From assembly GCF_014489595.1 (NCBI RefSeq), contig NZ_CP060790.1:4092001-4156000 (forward strand): a DNA stretch of 64,000 bases. Reading direction: 5' to 3'. Under the pieces are notes generated by a model that saw only the letters and a program-made list of their open reading frames with translations, was not told where the DNA came from and made no database searches. A program made the translations under genes and the position numbers. The DNA comes from Paenacidovorax monticola. Lineage in GTDB: Bacteria > Pseudomonadota > Gammaproteobacteria > Burkholderiales > Burkholderiaceae_C. Positions 29,048-37,050 of the stretch are shown here, piece after piece; within the stretch, counting starts at the first letter, position 1; each line of letters starts with the position of its first letter.

Positions 29048-29086
29048 CCCCCGGCTCCCGCAACCTCTTCCAAGGACCGACCTTCC

Positions 29087-30535
29087 ATGAGCATCGCGCG
29101 CCACCACTTGAACTTCATCGACGGTGAGCACCGCCCGGCCCGATCGGGACAGACCCTCGACGTGATCGACCCGGCCGACGGCCAGGTGTTCACCGACATC
29201 CCGCGCAGTGCGGCCGACGACGTGGACGACGCCGTGCGCGCCGCCAAGGCCGCGTTCCATGGCGCATGGGGCCGGCAGACGGCCACCGAGCGCGGCCGCG
29301 TCCTGATGAAGCTGTCGCAGGCCATCCTCGCCCACCAGGAGGCGCTGGCCGAACTGGAGTGCCGCGACACCGGCAAACCGCTGACGCAGGCCCGCGCAGA
29401 CATCGCGGCCTGCGCGCGCTACTTCGAGTACTACGCGGGTGCCGCCGACAAGCTGCACGGCGAGACCATTCCCTACACCGCGGGGACCACGGTGATGGCG
29501 ATCCGCGTGCCGCACGGCGTCACGGGCCACATCATTCCGTGGAACTATCCCGCGCAGATTTTCGGCCGTTCGGTCGGTGCGGCACTGGCTGCTGGCAACG
29601 CCTGCGTGGTCAAGCCTGCGGAGGATGCCTGCCTCACGCCGCTGCGCGTCGCGGCGCTGGCCCTCGAATGCGGCCTGCCGCGCGGTGCGCTCAACGTGGT
29701 CTGCGGCCTGGGCAGCGAAGCCGGCGCGGCCCTGGCGGCCCACCCGGGCATTGCCCACATCTCCTTCACCGGATCGACCCAGACCGGCGCCGCAGTGGCC
29801 GAGGCGGCCGCGCGCCGCCACATCCCAGTGACGTTGGAGCTGGGCGGCAAGTCGCCCCAGATCGTCTTCGCCGACGCCGATCTGGAGCAGGCCATTCCCG
29901 TGGTGGTCAACGCCATCATCCAGAGCGCAGGCCAGACCTGCACGGCCGGAAGCCGCGTGCTGATCGAGCGGCCGGTCTACGGCGAGGTGGTGGCGGCCAT
30001 TGCCAAGCGCTTTCAAGCGCTGCGTGTCGGCCCGGGCATGCAGGACCTGGAGGTCGGCCCGCTGGTCAACCGCAAGCAGCAGCAGAAGGTGAAGGCCATG
30101 GTGGACGCGGCCGAGGCCGACGGCATCCGCGTCGCCGCGCGCGCGCAGCTTGCCGAAGGCGCGCCCGCGGAGGGCTGCTACGTGCTGCCCACCCTGCTGG
30201 CCGAGGTGCCCGCCAGCCACTCCATTGCCCAGGACGAGATCTTCGGCCCCGTGCTCTGCGCCATCGCATTCGACACCGAGGCCGAGGCCATCGAGATCGC
30301 CAATGGCACCGACTATGGCCTTACGGCCGGTGTCTGGACGCGCGACGGCGCTCGCCAGATGCGCCTGGCCCACGCCATCGAGGCCGGGCAGATCTTCATC
30401 AACAACTACGGCGCGGGCGGGGGCATCGAGCTGCCGTTCGGCGGCATGAAGCATTCGGGCTACGGGCGCGAGAAGGCGTTCGAAGGCCTGCGCGGTTTCA
30501 CCACCATCAAGACGATTGCGATCAAACATGGCTGA
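29087..30535 (+). CDS. NAD(P)-dependent aldehyde dehydrogenase
   Basis: A 482-residue enzyme of the general aldehyde dehydrogenase superfamily. Catalytic Cys285 is in GQTCTAGSR and the general base Glu251 in LELGGKSPQ. The cofactor block is IIPWNYPAQIFGRSVGAALA. The C-terminal EIFGPVLCAIAF and PFGGMKHSGYGREK blocks are complete. It overlaps the RuBisCO-like gene by eight bases, so it belongs to the same transcript. The substrate is unknown. Candidates from context are D-apiose, a route to apionate, or a small aldehyde such as glycolaldehyde. Confidence 0.88.
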   Translation: MSIARHHLNFIDGEHRPARSGQTLDVIDPADGQVFTDIPRSAADDVDDAVRAAKAAFHGAWGRQTATERGRVLMKLSQAILAHQEALAELECRDTGKPLTQARADIAACARYFEYYAGAADKLHGETIPYTAGTTVMAIRVPHGVTGHIIPWNYPAQIFGRSVGAALAAGNACVVKPAEDACLTPLRVAALALECGLPRGALNVVCGLGSEAGAALAAHPGIAHISFTGSTQTGAAVAEAAARRHIPVTLELGGKSPQIVFADADLEQAIPVVVNAIIQSAGQTCTAGSRVLIERPVYGEVVAAIAKRFQALRVGPGMQDLEVGPLVNRKQQQKVKAMVDAAEADGIRVAARAQLAEGAPAEGCYVLPTLLAEVPASHSIAQDEIFGPVLCAIAFDTEAEAIEIANGTDYGLTAGVWTRDGARQMRLAHAIEAGQIFINNYGAGGGIELPFGGMKHSGYGREKAFEGLRGFTTIKTIAIKHG

Positions 30536-31796
30536 CCACGCCAGCTTCGATTCGCCCGACGACCGTATCCACGCCTGGTACTGGCTCGAAACCGGCGATG
30601 ACCCGCAACGCGCCGCCGAGGTGATCGCGGGCGAGCAGTCCAGCGGCACGTTCACCGCCGTGCCGGGCGAGACGCCCGCGCTCAAGGAGCGTTCGGGCGC
30701 GCGCGTCGAAGGCCTGGAGATCCTCGGTGTGGCCGACCAGCCGAGCCTTCCCGGCGGCATGGCCGGTGCGCGCTACAAACACTGCCGACTGCACCTGTCG
30801 TGGCCGCTCGCCAACCTGGGGCCATCGCTGCCCAACCTGATGGCCACGGTGGCCGGCAATCTGTTCGAGCTGCGGCAGGTCTCGGGCCTGCGGCTGCTGG
30901 AGCTGCGGCTGCCCCCGGCCTTCGCCGAGCACTGCCCCGGCCCGGCCTTCGGCATCGAGGGCACGCGGCGCCTGTCGGGCGTGCACGGCCGGCCGTTGAT
31001 CGGCACCATCATCAAGCCCAGCGTGGGCCTGTCGCCGCAGGAAACGGCCGCCACGGTGCGGCTGCTGGTCGATGGCGGCATCGACTTCATCAAGGACGAC
31101 GAGCTGCAGGCCGACGGGCCGCACTGTCCCTTCGACGAGCGGGCGCGCGCCGTGATGGCTGTGGTTCATGACGCCGCGCAACGCACGGGGCGCCAGGCCA
31201 TGGTGGCCTTCAACATCACCGGCGACCTCGACGAGATGCGCCGCCGCCACGACCTCGTGCAGGCGCTGGGCGGCACCTGCGTGATGGTGACGCTCAACGC
31301 CATCGGCCTCGCCGGGCTGCTGGCCCTGCGCAAGCATGCGCAGTTGCCCATCCACGCGCACCGCGCCGGCTGGGGCTACCTGAGCCGCAGCCCCGCGCTG
31401 GGCTGGGACTACGCACCCTGGCACCTGTTCTGGCGCTTGGCGGGGGCGGATCATCTGCACGTCAACGGCCTGGCCAACAAGTTCAGCGAGAGCGACGCCA
31501 GCGTGGCCGAAGCCGCGCGCGCGGTGCTGCGGCCCGTGTTTGCTGCCCAACCGATGGCTGCGATGCCGGTGTTCAGCTCCGGCCAGACCGGCCTGCAGGC
31601 CGCGCCCACCTATGCGGCCGTGGGCAGCACCGATCTCATCCATGCCGCCGGCGGCGGCATCCTGGGCCACCCGGGCGGCATCCCGGCCGGCGTGGCGGCG
31701 ATGCGGCAGGCCTGGGACGCCGCCATCGCAGGCATTCCCATCGGGCAGCATGCACAGGCCCACCCGGAGCTGCGCGCCGCGCTGGGCGTATGGTGA
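30528..31796 (+). CDS. oiaX: RuBisCO-like protein, probable 3-oxo-isoapionate-4-phosphate transcarboxylase/hydrolase (OiaX)
   Basis: A form IV RuBisCO-like protein of 422 residues. The active-site features include Lys163 in GTIIKPSVGLS (RuBisCO Lys175), the carbamate-type Lys189 with Asp191 and Glu192 in GGIDFIKDDE (Lys201/Asp203/Glu204), and H276-A-H278-R in PIHAHRAGWGY. Also present are H309/H311 and Lys318 in DHLHVNGLANKF (loop 6 Lys334), and GGGILGHPGGIPAG. RuBisCO Lys177 is replaced by Ser165, and the SGG phosphate loop reads SSGQ, so it is not a CO2-fixing enzyme. The known family member OiaX splits 3-oxo-isoapionate 4-phosphate into 3-phosphoglycerate and glycolate. The adjacent kinase and ApnO-type gene support this. 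Confidence 0.8.
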   Translation: MADHASFDSPDDRIHAWYWLETGDDPQRAAEVIAGEQSSGTFTAVPGETPALKERSGARVEGLEILGVADQPSLPGGMAGARYKHCRLHLSWPLANLGPSLPNLMATVAGNLFELRQVSGLRLLELRLPPAFAEHCPGPAFGIEGTRRLSGVHGRPLIGTIIKPSVGLSPQETAATVRLLVDGGIDFIKDDELQADGPHCPFDERARAVMAVVHDAAQRTGRQAMVAFNITGDLDEMRRRHDLVQALGGTCVMVTLNAIGLAGLLALRKHAQLPIHAHRAGWGYLSRSPALGWDYAPWHLFWRLAGADHLHVNGLANKFSESDASVAEAARAVLRPVFAAQPMAAMPVFSSGQTGLQAAPTYAAVGSTDLIHAAGGGILGHPGGIPAGVAAMRQAWDAAIAGIPIGQHAQAHPELRAALGVW

Positions 31797-33201
31797 GCGA
31801 AGCCCCCTCTGCGCGCCCTGGCTGGCCGCCAGGCCTGCTGCTGGCCTACTACGGCGACGACTTCACGGGGTCGACCGACGTGCTCGAGGCCTTCACTGCC
31901 GCTGGCGTGTCCACGGTGCTGTTCCTCAAGGCACCCGACGCAGCAGCCCTGGAGCGCTTTCCCGGCGTGCGCTGCGTCGGCCTGGCGGGCCAGTCGCGAG
32001 GGCGCTCGCCACAGTGGATGCGCGAGCACCTCGCTTCGGACCTGCAGGCGCTGGCGCGGCTTGGCGCGCCGCTGCTGCAGTACAAGGTCTGCTCCACGTT
32101 CGACTCGTCTCCCGCCGTCGGATCGATCGGCTGTGCGCTCGATCTGGGTGTGCCGCTGATGGCCGGCGCCTGGTCGCCCATGATCGTCGGTGCGCCGCGG
32201 CTGGGGCGCTACCAGGCTTTCGGCAACCTGTTTGCCGTGGCGAGTGGAGAAGGCTGGCGGCTTGACCGCCACCCCACCATGTCGCGCCATCCAGTCACGC
32301 CGATGCACGAGGCCGACCTGCGCCACCATCTCGGTGCGCAGACCTCGCGGCCCCGGCACCTCGTGGATTTCACGCAGCTCAAGGCCGGCCAGGGGCCGGC
32401 CGCGCTGGAGCGGCTGACGCGGAATGCTCCGCAAACGCCCGTCGTGCTCATCGATGTGCTGGACGAGGACACCCTGCGCGAAGCCGGGCGCCTGGTGTGG
32501 GAGCAGCGTGGGGCGGGCCTGTTCTGCGCGTCATCGTCGGGCCTGCAGTACGCGTTGGCTGCGCACTGGCGCGCGGCGGGCCTGCTGCCGCCCGCAGCCG
32601 TGCTGTCCGCGATGGGGCCCGCCTCCGGCCCATCGCGGCGGTGAGCGGCAGTTGTTCGCCCGTCACCGCCCGCCAGATCGCGCGCGCCGAGGCCGCTGGC
32701 TTCGCCACGGTGCGGCTGCAGTTGGCGGCCTTGTTTGCCGACGCTGAGGCAGAGATCCGCCGCGCCGTGGCGGCCGCCGGCCAGGCCCTTGCCGATGGGG
32801 TCAGCCCGCTGGTCTACACCGCATCGGGCCCCGATGACCCGGCCGTGCGCGCTTTCGACGCTACCGCGGCCGAGGCCGGCCTTGCGCGCGGCGAGGCCGC
32901 CCGGCGCACGGGGGAGGCCCTGGCGCAGGTGATGCGCCGGTTGCTCGACCAGACGCCGGGCTTGCGACGCATCGCCGTGGCGGGGGGGGACAGTTCGGGC
33001 GAGGTCGCGGCCTCGCTCGGCATCGAAGCCCTGACCGTGACCGCGGCGCTGGCGCCTGGCGCGCCACTGTGCCGTGCCTGGTCGTCCGATGCACGGCGCG
33101 ATGGGCTGGAGATCGTCCTCAAGGGCGGGCAGATGGGCGGTGAGGACTTTTTTCCCGTGGTGCGGGATGGCGTGCTTTCCCCCGTCCCGCGGTTCGGATA
33201 A
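31790..33201 (+). CDS. oiaK: DUF1537 acid-sugar kinase, probable 3-oxo-isoapionate kinase (OiaK; one frameshift)
   Basis: About 470 residues after one base is restored in CCC 32629-32631. N-terminal substrate domain: AYYGDDFTGSTDVLEAF and YKVCSTFDSSPAVGSIG. C-terminal nucleotide domain in the second frame: AAVSGSCSPVTARQIARAEA, IAVAGGDSSGEVAASLG and KGGQMGGEDFFPVV. It overlaps the RuBisCO-like gene by seven bases. It is clearly diverged from OtnK in the substrate pocket region, where OtnK has PAFPDNKRTVFKGYLF and this protein has MIVGAPRLGRYQAFGNLF. Expected to phosphorylate 3-oxo-isoapionate for the RuBisCO-like protein. Confidence 0.78.
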
Positions 33202-33209
33202 TGTGAGGT

Positions 33210-33932
33210 ATGCAATCCACAGGCCCCATCCAGAAACGCAAGCTGTACCAGGACGTGGTGGACCGCCTCATGCAGCGCATCCAGAGCGGCGAAATCCAGC
33301 CTGGCGATCAGTTGCCGCCCGAGCGCGAACTGATGGACCAGTTCGGCGTCGGCCGGCCCGCTGTCCGCGAAGCGCTCCAGTCCATGGAGCGCTCCGGCAT
33401 CCTGGAAATTTCGCACGGCGAGCGTGCGCGCGTGGTCGTGCCCACGGCGGACGGGCTGATCCGGCAAATGGCCAGCGGCGCGCGGCACCTGCTCAACACC
33501 CAGCCCGACACGCTGGAGCATTTGAAACAGGCGCGCATTTTCCTCGAAGCCGGCATGGCCCGGCTGGCGGCGCAGAACGCCACGCAGCAGGACGTGGGCC
33601 TGCTGCGCCAGCGCATCGAGGAGCAGCGTGCCTCGCTCTCGACGCTGGAGCAGTTCCTGGTGTGCGACATGGCATTCCACCGGGAGGTTGCACGCATCAG
33701 CGGCAACCCGATCTTCCCGGCCATCGTCGAAGCCATCTTCCGTTGGAGCAGCGATTACTACGAGCCGCTGGTGCGTGCGCCCGGCGCGGAGCGGGTCACG
33801 CTGGTCGAGCACGCGCTGCTGGTCGATGCGATCGAGGCGCACGACGGCGACGCGGCCGAGGCCGCGCTGCGCGCCCACTTGACGCGTTCTAACGAGCTGT
33901 ACACGCGCATCGAGCAGGAGCGCAAGGCTTAG
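33210..33932 (+). CDS. GntR family (FCD/FadR subfamily) transcriptional regulator
   Basis: A 240-residue regulator that ends the apionate-type operon, nine bases after the kinase. Winged helix: QPGDQLPPERELMDQFGVG followed by RPAVREALQSMERSGILE. The FCD domain includes HLKQARIFLEAGMARLAA and the His residues in DMAFHREVARISGN. It differs from the other two FCD regulators here in the recognition helix (GVGRPAVREAL versus VSRTVVREAV), so it may read a different operator. Its 3' end overlaps the convergent dehydrogenase by four bases. Confidence 0.87.
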   Translation: MQSTGPIQKRKLYQDVVDRLMQRIQSGEIQPGDQLPPERELMDQFGVGRPAVREALQSMERSGILEISHGERARVVVPTADGLIRQMASGARHLLNTQPDTLEHLKQARIFLEAGMARLAAQNATQQDVGLLRQRIEEQRASLSTLEQFLVCDMAFHREVARISGNPIFPAIVEAIFRWSSDYYEPLVRAPGAERVTLVEHALLVDAIEAHDGDAAEAALRAHLTRSNELYTRIEQERKA

Positions 33933-35014
33933 AGCCTGGCGCAAATCGCGGCTGTCATCTCCGTGCAGGTGGCTTGGCCTCCGAGGTCGCGCGGGATCAC
34001 CTTGCCCTCGGCAAGCACTGCTTCGGTGGCCGCCTCGATGCGCCCTGCAGCCTCGGTGAGGCGTTTGTCGCCGTGCCGGTCGCCCAGCCAGCGCAGCATG
34101 AGCGCGCCCGACAGGATGGTCGCTACCGGGCTGGCCAGGTTCTGTCCCGCGATGTCGGGAGCCGATCCATGTGCGCCCTGGAACAGGCCGTGGTGCTCGC
34201 CCACCTCAGCCGATGCGGCGATGCCCAGGCCGCCCACGGTGCCCGCGCCCAGGTCGGAGATGATGTCTCCAAACATGTTCTCGGCCACGATCACGTCGTA
34301 AAAGTCGGGCTTCTTGAGCATGTGCACCGTGATCGCATCGGCGTAGGCGTAGTCGATCTCGACGTCCGGGTAGTCGGCCTTGACCTCGTCGCACACTGCG
34401 CGGAAGAACGCATAGGTGCGCAGGATGTTGGCCTTGTCGCATACCGTTACGCGGCGCTTGCCATCGCGCGGTGCGCCGCTCCGCTTGCGTGCCAGGTCGA
34501 ACGCGAAGCGGGCCACGCGCTCGGTGCCCTTGCGGGTGACCACCAGCGAGTCGGTGACGACTTCGCCGCGCAGGTTCACGCCCGCGCCCCGGCTGGCATA
34601 CAGGCCCTCGGTGTTCTCCCGGATGATCACGTAGTCGATACGGCCGGGCGGAAACCCGCGCAGCGGCGACTGTGCGCCTGCATACAACCGGATCGGCCGC
34701 ACGTTGGCGAACAGGTCGAGCTTGAAGCGCAGCTGCAGATGCAGGTCGTTGCCCACCTCGGTACCGTCGGGGTAGGTCACACCCGGCAGGCCCGCTGCAC
34801 CGTGCAGGATGGCGTGTGCCGAGCGGCAGGCTTCGTAGGTGTCCTGCGGCAGCACTTGTCCGGTCTTCACGTAATGGCTGGCGCCGCCGTCGCGCGGATC
34901 GAATCGCAGCAGGTCCTTGCCGCAGGCCCGGGCGAGCACCTCGACCGCTGCCTGGCAGACCTCGGGGCCGATGCCGTCGCCGTCGATCGTGACGATGTGA
35001 TAAGGGGTAGTCAT
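33929..35014 (-). CDS. Isocitrate/isopropylmalate-family dehydrogenase (tartrate dehydrogenase-like)
   Basis: A metal- and NAD-dependent decarboxylating dehydrogenase of 361 residues. Blocks: [20 protein letters not shown] at the N-terminus, [15 protein letters not shown] (substrate Arg/Glu loop), [14 protein letters not shown] and [15 protein letters not shown], with [12 protein letters not shown] near the end. The family covers isocitrate, 3-isopropylmalate, homoisocitrate and tartrate/D-malate dehydrogenases. Outside a leucine operon and among hydroxyacid genes, a tartrate/D-malate-type substrate is the best guess. The ATG gives the natural [14 protein letters not shown] start. An FCD-type operator lies 20-50 bp upstream. 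Confidence 0.8.
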   Translation of the reverse strand: MTTPYHIVTIDGDGIGPEVCQAAVEVLARACGKDLLRFDPRDGGASHYVKTGQVLPQDTYEACRSAHAILHGAAGLPGVTYPDGTEVGNDLHLQLRFKLDLFANVRPIRLYAGAQSPLRGFPPGRIDYVIIRENTEGLYASRGAGVNLRGEVVTDSLVVTRKGTERVARFAFDLARKRSGAPRDGKRRVTVCDKANILRTYAFFRAVCDEVKADYPDVEIDYAYADAITVHMLKKPDFYDVIVAENMFGDIISDLGAGTVGGLGIAASAEVGEHHGLFQGAHGSAPDIAGQNLASPVATILSGALMLRWLGDRHGDKRLTEAAGRIEAATEAVLAEGKVIPRDLGGQATCTEMTAAICARL

Positions 35015-35032
35015 GCAAAACGCTTTCGATTG

Positions 35033-35062
35033 AATTTGTATGACAAATATATAGGACAAATT
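35033..35062. promoter_or_regulatory. FCD-type operator before the tartrate dehydrogenase-like gene
   Basis: ATTTGT-ATG-ACAAAT is a perfect short palindrome at 35034-35048. A further ACAAATT (35056-35062) also pairs with the left arm AATTTGT. It lies in the gap between the regulator gene and the dehydrogenase it precedes, and shares the ten-mer ATTTGTATGA with the sites at 20343 and 35987. Confidence 0.65.
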
Positions 35063-35110
35063 TTCAGACTTCACCTCGGGTTGTCCCCGATTTGCCAACG
35101 GTTCCCGGCA

Positions 35111-35929
35111 TCAATTCTTGGTGCGCAGAACCGTGCCCAGCTTGGCATTGGCCAGGCGCTGCGCCGCCTCGCGCAGGCTTCCGGTCCAGAAGCCGCGGCC
35201 GGCCTTGCGCAGCCGGGCGGCCGTGTTCCCCATGTGGCCATGGGCCGCTTCCCGTGCGGCCTGTGGGTCGCGCGCGCGAATGGCGTCGCACAGCATCTGG
35301 TGCTCGGCGCGCACCTGTTGCGCCAGGCCCTCGCGCCGCGCTTCGTTGCTGCGCGTCACGTGGATCGCGTCCTGGAGCGCCCGGGTGAGCATGCCCAGCA
35401 GATCGGTGTAGTGGCTGTTGTGTGCGGCCCGGGAGATGGCGAGATGGAAAGCCAGGTCTTCGGCCACGCCGTCGCCGCCCGCGGCCACGGCGGTGTCGAT
35501 GGCCTCCAGCGCGGCCTGGATCTGCTTCATCTCAGCCGCGCTGCGCCGTTCGGCAGCCAGTGCCGCCATCTCGGCTTCGATGCCACGGCGCAGCTCCAGA
35601 ATCTGCAGCACTCCCTGTGCGGGGTTGTGGTCCGGCGCGGGCGCCAGACGGAAGGCGTCGGATGCGCGGGGATCGCACACTACGGTGCCGCTGCCTTGGC
35701 GCGTCTCCACCAATCCATCCGAGCGCAGGCGCGAAACGGCCTCGCGCACCACGGTGCGGCTCACGCCGTACTGTTCGCTCATGGCGCTTTCCGTGGGCAG
35801 GCGCGCATTCACGGGGTAGGTGCCGGTGCGGATCTGCTGGGCGAGCAGATGGGCCACGCGTTCTGCCAGTGTGGTGCCCGCAGCGCCGGCCTTGCCGGAG
35901 GAGGGCGATTGGGAGGGGGATGAAGCCAT
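35111..35929 (-). CDS. GntR family (FCD/FadR subfamily) transcriptional regulator
   Basis: A 272-residue regulator closely resembling the one at 19506. The winged helix reads RLPTESAMSEQYGVSRTVV and REAVSRLRSDGLVETRQGSG, and the FCD domain starts at LQILELRRGIEAEMAALAAE with His residues in LAFHLAISRAAHNS and AAHGHMGNTAARL. It is flanked on both sides by copies of the motif ATTTGTATGA. It therefore probably regulates itself, the tartrate dehydrogenase-like gene downstream and the divergent hydroxyacid dehydrogenase operon. Confidence 0.88.
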   Translation of the reverse strand: MASSPSQSPSSGKAGAAGTTLAERVAHLLAQQIRTGTYPVNARLPTESAMSEQYGVSRTVVREAVSRLRSDGLVETRQGSGTVVCDPRASDAFRLAPAPDHNPAQGVLQILELRRGIEAEMAALAAERRSAAEMKQIQAALEAIDTAVAAGGDGVAEDLAFHLAISRAAHNSHYTDLLGMLTRALQDAIHVTRSNEARREGLAQQVRAEHQMLCDAIRARDPQAAREAAHGHMGNTAARLRKAGRGFWTGSLREAAQRLANAKLGTVLRTKN

Positions 35930-35986
35930 GGAGACTTTTCTGGAGGATGAGACCCTAGGCTATCACCTCTTGTGAAGCGCATCAAT

Positions 35987-36009
35987 ATTTGTATGATGTA
36001 TTTGTCATA
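35987..36009. promoter_or_regulatory. FCD-type operator between divergent regulator and hydroxyacid dehydrogenase
   Basis: ATTTGTATGATG is followed by a TCATA that pairs with the TATGA inside it across eight bases. The site lies 28 bp before the hydroxyacid dehydrogenase start and 58 bp before the regulator start, in an AT-rich gap, so it can control both directions. Confidence 0.6.
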
Positions 36010-36036
36010 TGAATTAACTTGGCATTTGCCAGCGCC

Positions 36037-37002
36037 ATGTCCCGACCATTGCCCCGCGCCTACCTGTGTCGACGTTTCACGCCCACGATCGAGGCGGCGC
36101 TGCGCGAGCGGTTCGAGCTTGCCGTCAACGAGGACGACAGCATCCTCGCGCCCGACGCCATGGCCCGTGCCGCGCGCGACGCCGAGGTGTTGCTCCTCAC
36201 CGCCACCGAGACCTTGCGTGCCCCCACCCTGGCGCAGTTGCCAGCGCTGCGCGTGGCAGCCACGCTTTCGGTGGGTTATGACCACATCGATCTTGATGCC
36301 GCCACGGCTGCTGGTGTCCGGGTGCTCAACACCCCGGATGTGTTGAGCGAGGCCTGCGCTGAGGTCGCCATGATGCTGCTGCTCAATGCCTGCCGGCGTG
36401 GCCACGAGGCGGACCAACTGGTGCGCAGTGGTGCGTGGCGCGGCTGGGCGCCCACGCAGCTGCTGGGCATGGGCCTGCCTGGCCGTACCTTGGGGGTCTT
36501 CGGCATGGGGCGCATCGGCCGCGAGATTGCCCAGCGCGCACGCGGCTTCGGATTGCGCATCGCGTACCACAACCGCAATCGGCTCGCTCCAGAACTGGAA
36601 CTGGGCGCTGACTTCGAGCCCACGCTGGAAGGCCTGCTGCGCAGGTGCGACATCCTGATGATCGCCGCCCCGGGCGCACCCGCGCTGCGCGGTGTGTTCG
36701 ATGCACACCGATTCGCGCTGATGCGTCCAGGCTCGGTGGTGGTGAATATCTCGCGTGGGGATCTGGTGAACGACGAGGCGTTGATCGCCGCGTTGCGCGG
36801 CGGGCACCTGCGGGCCGCGGGGCTGGATGTGTTTGCCAACGAGCCGCATGTCCATCCCGGCTACCGTACGCTGGACAACGTATTTCTCTCGCCGCACCTG
36901 GGCAGCGCCACGGTGGAAACCCGCGATGCCATGGGCTGGCTGCTCATCGAGGGCATCGAAGCCCTGGCGCGCGGCGAGACACCCGCCAACCTGCTGCGCT
37001 GA
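36037..37002 (+). CDS. D-isomer-specific 2-hydroxyacid dehydrogenase
   Basis: A 321-residue NAD(P)-dependent dehydrogenase of the glyoxylate/hydroxypyruvate reductase type. The dinucleotide motif is LGVFGMGRIGREIAQRA. The catalytic Arg is in VVNISRGDLVNDEAL, the Glu in LDVFANEPHVHP, and the His in VFLSPHLGSAT. It lies next to a control region shared with the FCD regulator. Reducing hydroxypyruvate or glyoxylate would fit glycolate release by the RuBisCO-like route, but that is a guess. Confidence 0.87.
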   Translation: MSRPLPRAYLCRRFTPTIEAALRERFELAVNEDDSILAPDAMARAARDAEVLLLTATETLRAPTLAQLPALRVAATLSVGYDHIDLDAATAAGVRVLNTPDVLSEACAEVAMMLLLNACRRGHEADQLVRSGAWRGWAPTQLLGMGLPGRTLGVFGMGRIGREIAQRARGFGLRIAYHNRNRLAPELELGADFEPTLEGLLRRCDILMIAAPGAPALRGVFDAHRFALMRPGSVVVNISRGDLVNDEALIAALRGGHLRAAGLDVFANEPHVHPGYRTLDNVFLSPHLGSATVETRDAMGWLLIEGIEALARGETPANLLR

Positions 37003-37050
37003 CCATGGCGCATGGTTGCCTGCCACCCTGAACATCACAAGGAGCATCGA

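Noticed and set aside
27689..30760. A 1023-codon open frame on the minus strand opposite the TRAP and aldehyde dehydrogenase genes
   Set aside because: Antisense shadow of GC-rich coding sequence; no signal peptide, motif or ribosome binding site, and the plus-strand genes are intact family members.
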